Shown here piece after piece: positions 11,865 to 24,083 of a stretch of 64,000 nucleotides of DNA. The notes beneath the pieces were generated by a model. That model saw nothing but the letters and a program-made list of their open reading frames with translations. It was not told the origin of the DNA and did no database searches. The position numbers and the translations under genes are program-made. This stretch comes from Posidonia oceanica (lineage: Eukaryota > Streptophyta > Magnoliopsida > Alismatales > Posidoniaceae). Within the stretch, counting starts at the first letter, position 1, and each line of letters starts with the position of its first letter. The stretch spans positions 39,424,001 to 39,488,000 of the forward strand of contig JAZBRS010000049.1 of NCBI GenBank assembly GCA_037176725.1. Direction: 5' to 3'.

Positions 11865-13803
11865 ATGGGGGATCCACCCTCTGGCCCGTTTCCTCCCGCA
11901 GATTCTGGGGTTGTTAGTTAGTGTCCTCCTTTTCTTCTGGCTGGCATCCGCCCCTTTCTCCAGGCACCCCCTCCGGGAGCACTCCCTGATCCAGCTGTCT
12001 TTGCCTTCTCTCTACCTGTGGTACCTCATGTCGAGGCACAGGGTCAACCCCTGTTTCCTTTCGGCACTGATCATCTGAGCTATCAGGTGTCTCCTTTGTC
12101 TGTGGGCCAGCCGCCTTGTTTCTAGAGTGTGCCTTTTGCACCCGCAGCTGTCGTCCCTCTGTCTGGCCAGTCTGCTCCCTTACCTCAGGGATCGTCGTTG
12201 ACATCTCACGTCGGGATATCACCACCCCTTTTGTCGGCCGTGCCCCCCTTCGACCCTTATTTTAGATCACTTCTATATCCGACTCTTGGTCCTTGTGCCG
12301 AGGCATGTTCCTTCTTCCCATCAGGTTCCTTAGTTGGGTTCCCCTTTCCTAATCTAGTAGAACCCCCGTTAGGGTCCTCCGCGTCCTCTAGGTTCACCAC
12401 CCTAGCCGCCTTATCCCCCCAGCTTGAATCCTTCTCTCAATTGGCTCAAGAGATGCAGGCCCTAGCTCAAGCTTTGCAGAGTCAGCTTTCCACTGTCGCA
12501 ACCCCATCTCCTGCACTTCCTTTCCCTACTCCGGTCATGCCCCCTAGTTGTCTTGTGCCCCTTGTGCTTCCTGCTCCCCGTGAGCCGCGGCAAAAGGTGA
12601 AGCGTGCCCGATGCTCGGCTCCCGACTTTGCTCCCTTGGGCCTTTCACTTAGCTTCTTATTCCCTAGGGTTGCCCATCTCTTGACACTCCCTGTGGTTCG
12701 CCCACCATCGGACCCCCTTCTGTTGTGGTTTAGGCTGCACTTGTTCTGCGCATTTCATCGATCTGTCGGTCATTCGACCGATAGGTGTTTCACCCTGTAG
12801 GATAGGATTCGAGATCTCATTGACGCCGGAATAATTGGGATCTCCACTCCTGCATCGCCTCCCCTACTTGTGAAGCCTCCACTTCCTGCCCCTTCTCTCG
12901 AGCCCTCTCTTGTTGCTCCTCCTGTCGAGCCTGTGCACCACGTCGCACCGGCTCGACAGGGATCGCTGCCTAAGGAAAGACGTGATCGCCGCGCCGAAAG
13001 TGGCTACGCTCCGCTGGCTGCACCTTTGAGCGTTATCTTCCCTAAGGTCGCACTTTATCTGAGTCTCCCTGAGGTTCGTCCACCACCGGACCCACTTCCA
13101 CGATGGTTTGACGCGGGCTTGTACTGTGACTACCATCAGGCCACGGGACACGCGACTGATGATTGCTTCACTCTCCAAGACGCCATTTCAGGATCTGATT
13201 GGTGGGGAGGGCGAGTGCGAGCAGGGGACAGTCTCGGTACCCCCGACGCAACCTGACTCCTCTTCCTCCTCAACCGTTCCTCCTAGTCGCATCGGTTTGT
13301 CCCTGGCTCTGGCCCCTTTGGTTTCCCTGTCACCCCCGTCTCCTCTTGCATCTTTGGTCTCCCCTCTCAAGCCCTCTCTTGACATTCCTCCCGTCGAGCC
13401 GGTGCATCACATCGCACCCGTTCGGCAGGGATGACAGCCTGAGCAGAGAAGAGGCCGCCGCACTGAGAGTGATTTCACCCCACTTAGTGAACCGCTAAGC
13501 GTCCTCTTTTCTCGGTTTGCGTCGTTTCTAGCGCACCCGGAAGCACGCCCTCTGCCAGGGCCGCTTCCACGATGGTATGATGCGAATGCATACTACCTCT
13601 ACCATCGAGTTGTCGGGCACTCGATGGACGACTGTCGTGCCCTCCGGGACATCGTGTGGGAACTCATCGATCTCGAATCTCTGGTGTTTGATCCCATCGC
13701 TCTTGACTCTGTTCCTTCTCCGACGGACCCTTCTGGTTCCATCGGACTCATTCCAGCCCCCCTTGCTGTCCCACATCCTGAACTTCCCGTTTCCTTGGTT
13801 TAG
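11865..13803 (+). pseudogene. gag: Broken gag-like gene of element A with three tandem zinc-knuckle modules
   Basis: The frame starts at an ATG in good plant context (ACCATGGGG). It encodes a Pro/Ser-rich N-terminal region, then three repeats of the C-terminal module of Tat gag: a basic stretch, a 'FAPL..PLS..FPKV' segment, 'R.PPDPLPRWF', then C-x2-H-x4-H-x4-C. Knuckles lie at 12747-12788, 13125-13166 and 13594-13635; the third has Tyr in place of the first Cys. D's gag has one such module after a capsid-like core, and A lacks that core. In-frame stops occur at 11919, 12123, 12798 and 13432. A frameshift lies near 13190, and the frame ends at 13801. No pol follows. Likely role when intact: an RNA-binding gag derivative; this is inference. 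Confidence 0.75.
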
Positions 13804-13903
13804 TCAGGATGTTTGTGCAAGGACAAGGGAATATGTGGCCAGACATGCCAGGGCAGCGCCAGCGGCGCGGGAGCGGGTCCAGCACCTCTATCCTGAGGTT
13901 GCT

Positions 13904-13912
13904 GGCAGGTAA
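13904..13912 (+). other. Possible 5' splice site
   Basis: CAGGTAAGT at the end of an open stretch (13810-13907) is a perfect plant donor consensus. Ogre-type elements are known to splice their RNA, but no acceptor was assigned, so this is a weak call. Confidence 0.3.
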
Positions 13913-13924
13913 GTACCTCTTACC

Positions 13925-14447
13925 TTGTCTTTTCCTTTTGCATGTATAGTCATTCATCTTTCTGGTTTTGCTCGCTTTCATGTTTCTCGCATTATAAAAA
14001 ATATAAAAATTATAAAATCCGTCAAAACCCAAAACATGCATTTCCACTTCCTGCATGTACATATCATTTTATACATGCTGAAAAAGACAAAAACATCAAA
14101 GAAATCGAAAAAATAAAAAAGCAACAAAAACATGCTTTCCTTTCCGCTGGTTTTCCCTTTTTATGTTTTCTTTAAACTGAAAAATCATAAAAAAAAAACA
14201 AAACATATGGAAAAACCCAAAACATGCTTATTCCCTTTCTAAAATACCGAAAAACCAGAAAAATTTTATAATCAGAAAACCAGCTTTGGACAACAAGCAG
14301 CGTCGAGAGGATGTTAAGCATCAACAATCTCAGGCAGAACTCCCCCAAGCAGCGCCATCTCTTTGCATGTGGCCACAAAGTGAGACTTAGAGCATAATAG
14401 AACATCTCGCTGAGCTCAAAACTCTCAGAAGTGAGATCCACCTTATC
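13925..14447 (+). other. AT-rich spacer in element A; no gene seen
   Basis: A-rich runs (AAAATATAAAAATTATAAAA) with no conserved reading frame or structured repeat recognised. Confidence 0.6.
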
Positions 14448-15400
14448 AAGAGAGTCTACCAGACATAGAGAGGACCAAAGCAGAGTAGAGCATAGCTAGA
14501 GGTTGCCTGTACACATTACAGAGACTGAGGGTGTACGCCGATCAGCCGAACTCTTAATGCCTCATCCAGGACCACTAACCCAAGAGGGTGAAGACATGCA
14601 TATCCGAAAGAATAGAGATCATGTGAGTGGAAAAATATGATAACATGATATGCAGGCTGGGTAGAAAAGAAAAATGAAGATAGAAGTTGAAGAAAGAAGG
14701 CGCCCATGAGAGGAGTGACTCAGACAAGCATCGAAGCCCCCTCAACTTTCAACTGCAAGCACCACATTGCCAACTGCACGGGAAGCATTATCAGGAGGAC
14801 CTGGCCCCACCCTCCGAGCGCAACAGCACGCTCCAACCCCTCCGTGCAGACAACAATTCTACATCCCTGGCAGGCTAGATGTGACTCCTGTCACTCATGT
14901 GGGGAAAAGAAATACAATCCGTGAGTGTTAAAAGCGGTAGTCGGTCCCCGAGGACTTGAGACGGAAGCTATGAAACTACACCCAACGCCTCTGCTACCCA
15001 CATGCAGCCAAAGGCTATGCTTTGCAAAGCTGAGACCTCTTCCCGAACTGAGAATGAGAGAGAGGCACCGACCACAACTCGGCATGGCGTTGCGCAAGGA
15101 TCGAGAATCCCTTGAGTCAGAAATTGTAGAAGCATTCTCTCGGCATTAGCTGCTTTGAATCCAACGCCACCAACAACATAAATGCATGATAATCTACCTT
15201 CTCTTCTCCCTGTTTTCGAAAATCGGAGTCAAGGACGAGCACTTTTTGCCTGACCTCGATCAGAGGCTCTGCGCTTTTCAAGTTTTGCTGCCCACCGCGT
15301 TGGGTGGTCCATGATGACCGGTATGTCCCTTGTTTGCCACTCCATGGTGTTACATCGCATGCCCACTCTGAGACCATTGCACACCCACCACGATGGGCCC
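14448..15400 (+). other. 3' untranslated block of A shared with B (1-1100)
   Basis: This is collinear with 1-1100, including GGTGTACGCCGA, CATGAGAGGAGTGACTC and CGGAGTCAAGGACGAGCAC. Reading frames in it are broken differently in the two copies, so it is not coding. Confidence 0.75.
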
Positions 15401-15550
15401 CTGCATTTTCCTTTGCATCTACCCATTGCATTCCCCCACTGGCATTGCACATTGCACGGTGAGTCCTTACATTCATCCTCCATGCATCCGGGCTGGTAAC
15501 CCTATCTACTCGCTTGACAAGCGTGTTAGCTTTGTCTATGTCTCCGTTTT

Positions 15551-15627
15551 GATGCCAAGGGCGCTTTGGCTGTCCCTTGGTATCATCTTTGATACCAGGA
15601 GCATCTTTTTTGCTGTCCTGTGGTATT
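15551..15627 (+). other. Two-hairpin module H1-H2, copy 1 in element A
   Basis: H1 (15551-15584) pairs GATGCCAAGGG with CCCTTGGTATC, eleven pairs with one G-T. H2 (15591-15627) pairs GATACC and AGGA with TCCT and GGTATT. Confidence 0.72.
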
Positions 15628-15649
15628 ACCCTCCCTTTGCATGCCCTTT

Positions 15650-17830
15650 TGAGGTCATGTCTGCTTGTTTCCTCAGTCAGTATGAGGACGAGCGCCTTTG
15701 CGTGCCTTTTCGAAGTCACGTCTGTTTGTTTTGCTTGTTTCCTCAGTCAGTCTGAGGACGAGCGCCTTTGCGTGCCTTTTCGAAGTCACGTTTGTTTGTT
15801 TTGCTTGTTTCCTCAGTCAGTTTGAGGATGAGTGCCTTTGCGTGCCTTTTCGAAGTCACGTCTGTTTGTTTTGCTTGTTTCCTCTGTCAGTTTGAGGACG
15901 AGCGCCTTTGCGTGCCTTTTCGAAGTCATGTCTGCTTGTTTTGCTTATTTCCTCAGTCAGTCTGAGGACGAGTGCCTTTGTGTGTCTTTTTGAAGTCACG
16001 TATGTTGTTTTGCTTGTTTCCTCACTCAGTCTGAGGACGAGCGCCTTTGCATGCCCTTTCGAGGTCATGTTTGCTTGTTTCCTCTGTTGGTTTGAGGATA
16101 GGCCCTTTGCATGCCTTTTCGAAGTCATGTCTACTTATTTCCTCAGTTAGTCTAAGGACGAGCCCTTTGCATGCCCTTTCGAGGTCATGTCTACTTGTTT
16201 CCTCTGGTGGTTTGAGGACAGGCCTTTTGCATGCCTTTTCGAAGTCATGTCTGCTCGTTTCCTCAGTCAGTCTAAGGACGAGCCCTTTGCATGCCCTTTC
16301 GAGGTCATGTCTGCTTGTTTCGTCATAGGGTTGAGGATGAGCCCATTGCATGCCCTTTCGAGGTCATGTCTGCATGTTTCCTCTGTTGGTTTGAGGACAG
16401 GCCCTTTGCATGTCTTTTCGAAGTCATGTCTACTCGTTTCCTCAGTTAGTCTGAGGACGAGCCCTTTGCATGCCCTTTTGAGGTCATGTCTGCTTGTTTC
16501 CTCTGGTGGTTTGAGGATAGGCCCTTTGCATGCCTTTTTGAAGTCATGTCTGCTCGTTTCCTCAGTCAGCCTGAGGACGAGCCCTTTGCATACCCTTTCG
16601 AGGTCATGTTTGCTTGTTTCCTCTGTTGGTTCGAGGACAGGCCCTTTACATGCCTTTTCGAAGTCATGTCTGCTCGTTTCCTCATAGGGTTGAGGACGAG
16701 TCCTTTGCATGCCCTTTTGAGGTCATGTCTGCATGTTTCCTCTGCTGGTTCGAGGACAGGCCCTTTACATGCCTTTTCGAAGTCATGTCTGCTTGTTTCC
16801 TCAGTCAGTCTGAGGACGAGCCCTTTGCATGCTCTTTCGAGGTCATGTCTGCTTGTTTCCTCTGTTGGTTTAAGGATAGGCCCCTTACATGCCTTTTCGA
16901 GGTCATGTCTGCTCGTTTCCTCAGTCAGTCTGAGGATGAGCCCTTTGCATGCTCTTTCGAGGTCATGTCTGCTTGTTTCCTCTGGTGGTTTGAGGACAAG
17001 TCCTTTGCATGCCTTTTCGAAGTCATGTCTGCTCATTTCCTCAGTTAGTATGAGGACGAGCCCTTTGCATGCCCTTTTGAGGTCATGTCTGCTTGTTTCC
17101 TCTGTTGGTTCGAGGACAGGCCATTTGCATGCCTTTTCGAAGTCATGTCTGCTCGTTTCTTCAGTCAGTCTGAGGACGAGCCCTTTGCATAACCTTTCGA
17201 GGTCATGTCTGCTTGTTTCCTCTGGTGGTTTGAGGACAGGTCCTTTGCATGCCTTTTCGAAGTCATGTCTGCTCATTTCCTCATAGGGTTGAGGACGAGC
17301 CCTTTGCATGCCCTTTCGAGGTCATGTCTGCTTGTTTCCTCTGTTGGTTTGAGGACAGGTGCTTTGCATGCCTTTTCGGGGTCATGTCTGCTCGTTTACT
17401 CAGTCAGTTTGAGGACGAGTCCTTTGCATGCCTTTTCGAGGTCATGTCTGCTTGTTTCCTCTGGTGGTTTGAGGACAAGCCCTTTGTATGCCTTTTCGAA
17501 GTCATGTCTGCCCGTTTCCTCAGTCAGTCTGAGGACGAGCCCTTTGCATGCCCTTTCGAGCTCATGTCTGCTTGTTTTCTCTGTTGGTCCGAGGACAGGC
17601 CCTTTGCATGTCCCTTCGAGGTCATGTCTACTCGTTTCCTCATAGGGTTGAGGACGAGCCCTTTGCATGCCCCTTCGAGGTCATGTCTGCTTGTCTCCTC
17701 AGTCAGTCTGAGGACGAGCACCTTTGCGTGCTTTTTCGAGGTCACGTCTTTTTGCTTTGCTTGTTTCCTCAGTTTGAGGACGAGCGCCTTTGTGTGCTTT
17801 CTCGAAGTCACGTCTTTTTGTTTCCTCCCC
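15650..17830 (+). repeat. 60/70-bp tandem array with a dimeric higher-order pattern
   Basis: The first ~370 bp are 70-bp units (GACGAGCGCCTTTGCGTG...). From about 16020 the units are 60 bp and alternate two types: one with GAGGACGAGCCCTTTGCATG and one with GAGGACAGGCCCTTTGCATG, giving a 120-bp dimer repeated to about 17690. There are about 35 units in all. One junction type carries a TCCTCAG-TCAGT-CTGAGGA hairpin. Because 60 is a multiple of 3, long open frames arise on both strands; they are not genes. Confidence 0.92.
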
Positions 17831-17905
17831 GGGCTGATATCCCTAACGATTCGGCGATAGGTCCGTCAACTTATCATCCATCCATCCTTCCATCATTCGC
17901 ATTTT

Positions 17906-17982
17906 GATGCCAGAGGCGCTTCGGTTGTCCCGTGGTATCATCCTTGATACTAGGGGCATCTTTTTTGCTGCCCTGTGGTATC
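17906..17982 (+). other. Two-hairpin module H1-H2, copy 2 in element A
   Basis: H1 (17906-17939) pairs GATGCCA with TGGTATC. H2 (17946-17982) pairs GATACTAGGGGCA with TGCCCTGTGGTATC. Confidence 0.65.
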
Positions 17983-18008
17983 ACTCCCACATCTCCACCT
18001 TGCATCTT

Positions 18009-18087
18009 GATGCCATGGGCACTTTGGCTGTTCCCTGGTATCGTTCATCGATACCAGGGGCATCTTTATCTGCTGCCCCATGGTATC
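18009..18087 (+). other. Two-hairpin module H1-H2, copy 3 in element A
   Basis: H1 (18009-18042) pairs GATGCCATGGG with TTCCCTGGTATC imperfectly. H2 (18050-18087) pairs GATACC and GGGGCA with TGCCCC and GGTATC. Confidence 0.7.
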
Positions 18088-19062
18088 CCATTTCCATCCG
18101 CATCGGGCTGACATCCCCAACTATTACGGGAGCGTCTACGAATCTCTGCCACACCTTCGGGTATGGTATTCCCGTTGCATTTGTGGTTACAAGTCCTCCC
18201 ACTTGTCACCACCTCTCTTGCCTAATAGACTCGCTGGCCTGTCACCATCCCCGGGCCGATATTCCCCAACTATCCGGTGATGAGTCCGTTAACTCCTCAG
18301 CAGGCCGATATTCCCTAATTATCCGACGATAAGTCCGTTAACTTATCACCCTTTCGTCATGTAGCGTAATTGCATTCTGTTGCATGTCATAGCATACCAT
18401 TGCATGTCATCATGTACCTTCTCTGTGTTCTTAGTAGAGTTGGTCCTAGTATTACATATCATCATCACACGGACATCGCGCATCTAGGATCGTTTCCTCG
18501 GTTTTGCGTGTCCGGAGTCACACTGTGTATACACTGCATTTCACTACATAACATCTCATCACATTGCATTCTTATTGCGTTGCTACTCCCTGTAGTCATC
18601 ACACCAATCTCCACATTCCGCTTTCCCGAACATGGCATACCTAGGAATCGAACCCCTGGTTCGCGCATTACTTAAAGTGGTATCTTTAGCACTTGCAGCT
18701 TCCTTACAGCCAGCCTGCTTTGGATGACACCTGCAGTAGTGCATGGCCAGGATCGCTTCCTTGGCATTACGTGCCCGCCACCGCATGCACATCTACAGCA
18801 TCTTAGTTTCGACACTTGCATCGCCTTCACCTCGAGAGTTCTTAGTGAACGGCACCCTCGCGCTGAAGCTAAGTTGGCCCAACGCACTTTAATCGTACGG
18901 CTTTCCCTTAAGTGCGGTCCAGCAAGCTGTATTACATTTTCCACCAAACCGTGTACATGCATCACCCGCTTTTCCCCCAGTGGAGTACAGCGCAACGAGC
19001 GTTAGTGTAAGCATCACATTAGCGTAAGCATTTGCACTAGCATTTGCATTTGCATTTGCATC
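18088..19062 (+). other. 3' untranslated block of A shared with B (1910-3210); no gene
   Basis: Collinear with B, for example ACTATTACGGGAGCGT and ACACGGACATCGCGC. Short frames are not conserved between the two. Confidence 0.65.
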
Positions 19063-19212
19063 ACGGCAACGAGTCACGACTTTCGGTGCATCCACCGAGT
19101 AAGTGACTCACGCCAACAGCGACCTCTGGCTCTCGCCAGGAGTCAACTGGGGTGTCTTGTCAACCCTAAGCCACGGTCTCGCTCCGCTTGACCTCGCTCA
19201 GGGAGGGGCATC
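19063..19212 (+). other. Conserved pre-PPT block and polypurine tract of element A
   Basis: This block includes CACGACTTTCGGTGCA, TGTCTTGTCAACC and CTTGACCTCGCTC, ending in the PPT GGGAGGGGCATC (19201-19212) directly before the LTR. The reverse complement of 41376-41525 in D shows the same words in the same order. B lacks the block. Confidence 0.85.
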
Positions 19213-22200
19213 TGTAGACACCCCATTTTGACTTCAGGATTGATGGCTCTTCTCTGGTGGACTCAAACCCCAAACCCAAATTCAATTCAAAACCCATCCA
19301 TTCAAACCCCAAACCCAAATTCCATTCAAAACCCATCCACTTAAATCCCAAACCCAAATGCCATTTAGAACCCTAAACCCTAAACCCATCCACTCAAACC
19401 CCAAACCCAAATGCCATTCAAAACCCTAAACCCTAAACCCATCCACTTAAACCCCAAACCCAAATTCGATTCAAAACCCTAAACCCTACACCCAAACCCT
19501 AAGCCCATTTAAGGCCCACTAACCTCTCTTTCCCACATCTAAACCTACAACTAAAACCCTAGAAATCCTAGGTCACACCCACTCACACAAGCCTAAGCCC
19601 AAGCCCAACCCTTTCTTTTTTCTTTTCTTTCTTTTCTTTCTTCTTCTTCTCCTTCTTCTTCTTCTTTTTTTCTTCCTCTTTTTTTTTATTTCTTTCTTTT
19701 CTCATTTCTTTCCTTTTGGCCCGGCCCGGCCCATTCCTCCTCCATCTCTCGTTTTCTTTTCTTTCAACCACTGGCCCAACACCCTCTCTTTTTCTTTTCC
19801 TCCTCTCCTCACAGCACAGCACTCCTGCCACCACCACACTCAGCAGAACCCAACCACACCCTCACTGCACTCACCACCACACTCAGCAGAACCCAACCAC
19901 ACCCTCACTGCACTCACCACCACCTCTGCACCCAACCCGACTCAACACCACTGCACGACCAACCCAACCCAATTGCACTACACAGCACCAAGCTGCACCC
20001 AACTCCACCTTACTGCAGCCCACCACACAGCAACCAACCCAACCTCATTGCACAACACAGCACCAAATTGCACCCATTCCCACCTCACCTTCATCTTGGC
20101 CGACCTTCCCTCCTGCCCAGATGAGCGGCCCCCATTGCCTCCACCACGAATATAACAGTAGCCTTGCCCCTCCTTTTAGGGTTCCGCCTCGAGCTTCCCA
20201 ACTGCAGCCTCTTCCTTGCTCGCAAAAACCGCATCACACCTCTTTCTTCCTGCCTTTTCTCCTCTCTAGTTTTTTCACAATTCCTCCATCGTTCTCCACC
20301 TCCAGGAACCACCCACGAACCCACCTGTAGGCTTGGATCCCTAGTGAGAGCTACAGAGCGAAAGAGTTTAGAAAAACATTGTGAGCACCCACTTTTTTTT
20401 CTTTCCGATTGCAGAGGGGAAGAACAGGCAATTCACCGGCTCTCAGACTTCCTCCGCACCTCCGTCGACTCGCCCAGATCGCGCCGAGCCTCCTCCACCT
20501 CATCCAGCAGTGCCACCACCTGGAGCTACCAGAGTCGCTGCAACTCGACGTCGCCGGCCTCCTTCAGCCACGTTTTCTGGTAAGAGACCTCACCAAGATA
20601 ATCGTAGGATGCTCTTCTTACTTCCTGTGCCGTTAGATGCCCATTCTACTTCTGTTTCTGCCGTTTCCACTTCATCAGCGTATGTCTTCTTCTCCGGCAA
20701 CGGTGCGTCGACAGAAATGACGCCCCGCCGCGACACTCCACCTCCGACCATCTGGACTGGCCCCGAGCACCCTCCGCACCTCAGTCAACTCACCCGAGCC
20801 TCACTTGCCTTCCTCCGTCGCTTCCAGCAGCGCCCCTACCTGGGACAGAGCCGCCGCAACTCACCGACGTCGAGGGAGCGCTCCGAGCAGCGCCTTGCCT
20901 GGCTGAGACCTCCCACGCCTCTGGGACGACCGCCTCCCTCTTCCAGACCTCACCGCAGCTCCGCCGGTCCCCTCCAGCGCCGCCTCGAGGTCGTCTTCCC
21001 CGGGGAACCTCGGGCCACTGTTCCTTTATTTTATTTCTTTTCTTTCGATTGTTTTGATCCGTTTATTTTCTTCTTATCTTATCACTTTTGCACTGCATTA
21101 TGATTTAGTCCTTTAGTTTCATTTTATTGCTAACAAGTCCTGTCTAGTTTTGGTTTTCATTTAACTTCTCTTTCAAAACTTTATTACATTACGATTTAAT
21201 CTTTTAGTTTCGTTTTATTGCTAACAGGTCCTGTCTAGTATTAGTTTTCATTTAAATTGATTTTTGAACTTTAGTACATTACGTTTTAGTCCACAACTTT
21301 ACTTTTATTACAAGTTAGTCCAGCTACATGTTAGATTTCATTTAATTTCTTTTTGTAATCTTATTGCATTACGTTTTAGTCTGCAACTTTATTTTTATTA
21401 CAGTTGAGTCCACTTATCTGTTAGATTTCATTTATTTTTCATTTGAAATCTTATTACATTAACATTTAGTCAGTTATTTTAGTTTTATTACAAGTAGGTC
21501 CAGTTGTTGTGTTCATTACATTTTATTTCTTTACAGTTAGGTCTGGTATTTTATTTTCATTGCATCCAGGTCCTTTTTTTTGTATTGCACTTCATTTAAA
21601 TGGTATTTTAAACTTTACTACATTAACTTTTAATTCAGCATTTTAGATTTATTTCACTTTAGTCCATTTTTGCTTTGCATTTCATTTATTTCTTTTTAGA
21701 ACTTTACTACATTAACTTTTAATCCAGCATTTTAGATTTATTACAATTTAGTCCATTTTTGCATTGCATTTCATTTATTTCTTTTTAGAACTTTACTACA
21801 TTAACATTTAATCCAGCATTTTAGATTTATTACACTTTAGTCCTGTTTTGCATTACATTCCATTTAATTTCATTTCAGAGCTTTATTGCTTTAGCATTTA
21901 ATCCAGTACTTTATTTTTATTGCAAGTTAGTCCTGTTTTGCATTACATTCCATTTAATTTCATTTCAGAGCTTTTTTACTTTGGCATTTAATCCAGCATT
22001 TTAGTTTTATTACATTTAAGTCTTCATGCATTGCATTTTCATTTAAATGATTTTTTACAACCATTTTGCATTCACAGCATTTTAGCCACTTTACAGTTAG
22101 GTCCAATAATTCTGCATATTTACACATAGGTCCATTTGCATGCAGTTAGTCATTTAAATAAGCATTTAAATCATATTGCATTGCTAATTCTGTAGTTTTG

Positions 22201-24078
22201 CATTATTTGCACTTAAGTCCTTTTACATGCATTCATTCATTCAAATCACATTAGGACTACACTGCATGCATGCATCATTTCTAGCATTGCATTTAGATCC
22301 TCATATTAATTGCATATTGCACTTTAGTCCAAAACACATTTAGGACTCTACCCATTTGCATTTGCATGCATCATCCATGACTTTGCACTTAAGCCCTCAC
22401 ATTTTGCCATATTGCACTTTAGTCCTCAAATGCATTTAGGACTTTACATATTTGCATTGCATGCATCATTTCTAGCCTTACACTTAGGTCCTCACATTTT
22501 AGCATATTCCATTTTAGTCCTTGTCACATTTAGGACCTTATTGCATTGCATGCATCTACACTTGTGGCATTTTGCATTTTAGCCCCCTGCATTCACTCTA
22601 ATTGCATTTAGACCCCCACATTTACTTTAATTGCATTTAGACCCCTGTATTCACTCTAATTGCATTTAGACCCTTACATTTACTTTAATTGCATTTAAGC
22701 CCTTGTATTTATTTTAATTTGCATTTAAGCCCCTACATCTACTCTAGTGGCATTTTAGCTCCTACATTTACTATAATTGCACTTAGGCCCTTGTATTTAT
22801 TTTAATTGCACTTAGGACCCTATCTTTTGCATTCTTGCATGCATGGCAACTTCATATCATTGCATATCACACCCTAGTACCTGTTTGAGCATTGTTAGCC
22901 TCATTACATGTAGGACACCCTGTATTTTACACACATAGGGGTAATTTGCACTTAGACCCCTGTTTGGACCACTTTTTCTGGCCCTTGAGCCATCTGACTT
23001 GAAACCTGAATAACTTCTGATCGGACCATTGGATTTTCACGATCTAACCATCCAGGTCTTCCTAGTTGAATGATTTTCGTTATTTCAGATCAGGCCTCAG
23101 ATCTTCAAGATAAGCCCACTGAATCACTGCATATCACTTAGGACCTTACCACTTGCACCGCATACATCGTTTCCACAGTTTGTTTTCTCTTGCATATTGA
23201 TTAGGATTTTCCGACTCTGTTTTGTTTCCCCTTTGCTTGTTTCACACTTGCATTGCGTGGCTTTTTACTTGACGATTTGTTTCACACTCGCCTTGCATGG
23301 TTTATCGCTTCTGTATTGTTTCCCCTTTGCTTGTTTCACACTTGCATTGCGTGACATTTTACTTGACGATTTGTTTCACACTCGCCTTGCATGATTTATC
23401 GCTTCTGTTTTGTTTCCCCTTGCACGTCGCACACTTGCATTACGTGGCTTTATCGGTGTTTTTTTTATCGCCTGCATTTGCATTAGGGCAGTGATGTTTA
23501 CTGTCAGAAATTCTTACGAACCAGGGCCTGTCCCGTTCGGGACACTGACAGCGCAGCTGAGCACATAGATTGCATGTTTCCCCTTTTTCCATGCATCACA
23601 GCATTTAGAATATACACTTGGGCATGTTATTACAATATTTTGGCATTTAGGCATTTAGACATGCATCTGAGCATCCATAGCATGGCATAGCATTCTTTGT
23701 CCCTTGGACGTGCAATTAGGTAATCATTGGCCGATATCCTGTAAATGCGAGCGAGATTAGCCAAGAAAGACCGATTCTGGGCGTATTGGGGGTGCCTAAC
23801 ACCTTCTCCGTGCGTAACAGGAGTACTTATCCTTTCTCTGGACCCGTAATGACCATCTTGCCGTTGTCCTTGGCACGAGTCATTCATTTTGCATAGCATT
23901 GCATCCATTTGCTTGTTTTCATGTATTTCTTTGGTTTTCCTCGTTTCCCGACTTAATAGACTAGGTGGCGACTCCGTATTTGCTTTATCTTTGTTTTCTC
24001 TCTTCGCGACAGCACTCATAGTGAACTCCCTCTTCTCGGGCCCCCTTCGGATTCAGATCTCAAGACAGGATAGCTACA
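19213..24078 (+). mobile_element. 3' LTR of element A (4,866 bp)
   Basis: It starts TGTAGACACCCCATTTTGAC and ends GATAGCTACA. It aligns end to end with 5298-10151 with scattered substitutions and a few indels. One indel is a ~30-bp block near 22104-22133 absent from the 5' copy; another is the conserved GGGTGCCTAACACCTTC box (23788-23820) lost from the 5' copy. Confidence 0.93.
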
Positions 24079-24083
24079 GGTGC
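24079..24083. repeat. Target-site duplication of element A, right copy (GGTGC)
   Basis: Identical to 5293-5297. Confidence 0.93.

Larger units (their letters stand above)
5298..24078 (+). mobile_element. Element A: complete non-autonomous Tat-type LTR retrotransposon, 18,781 bp
   Basis: The element is bounded by two LTRs (5298-10151 and 19213-24078) with TG...CA ends and a perfect 5-bp duplication GGTGC. A PBS follows the 5' LTR and a PPT precedes the 3' LTR. The interior (10152-19212) has a duplicated leader block, a decayed gag-like frame with three zinc-knuckle modules, an AT-rich stretch, and a long 3' untranslated region with a 60-bp tandem array and hairpins. No protease, RT, RNase H or integrase is recognisable. 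It would depend on a helper; shared leader, hairpin and pre-PPT blocks point to a D-like Tat element. It sits inside B's LTR. Confidence 0.93.

Noticed and set aside
15650..17830. CRISPR-like array
   Set aside because: Units are head-to-tail with no unique spacers, in a plant retrotransposon.
15577..17907. Long open frames on both strands (up to ~266 codons) in the 60-bp array
   Set aside because: The unit length is a multiple of 3, so one open unit opens the whole array on both strands; the 'proteins' are simple repeats with no family similarity.
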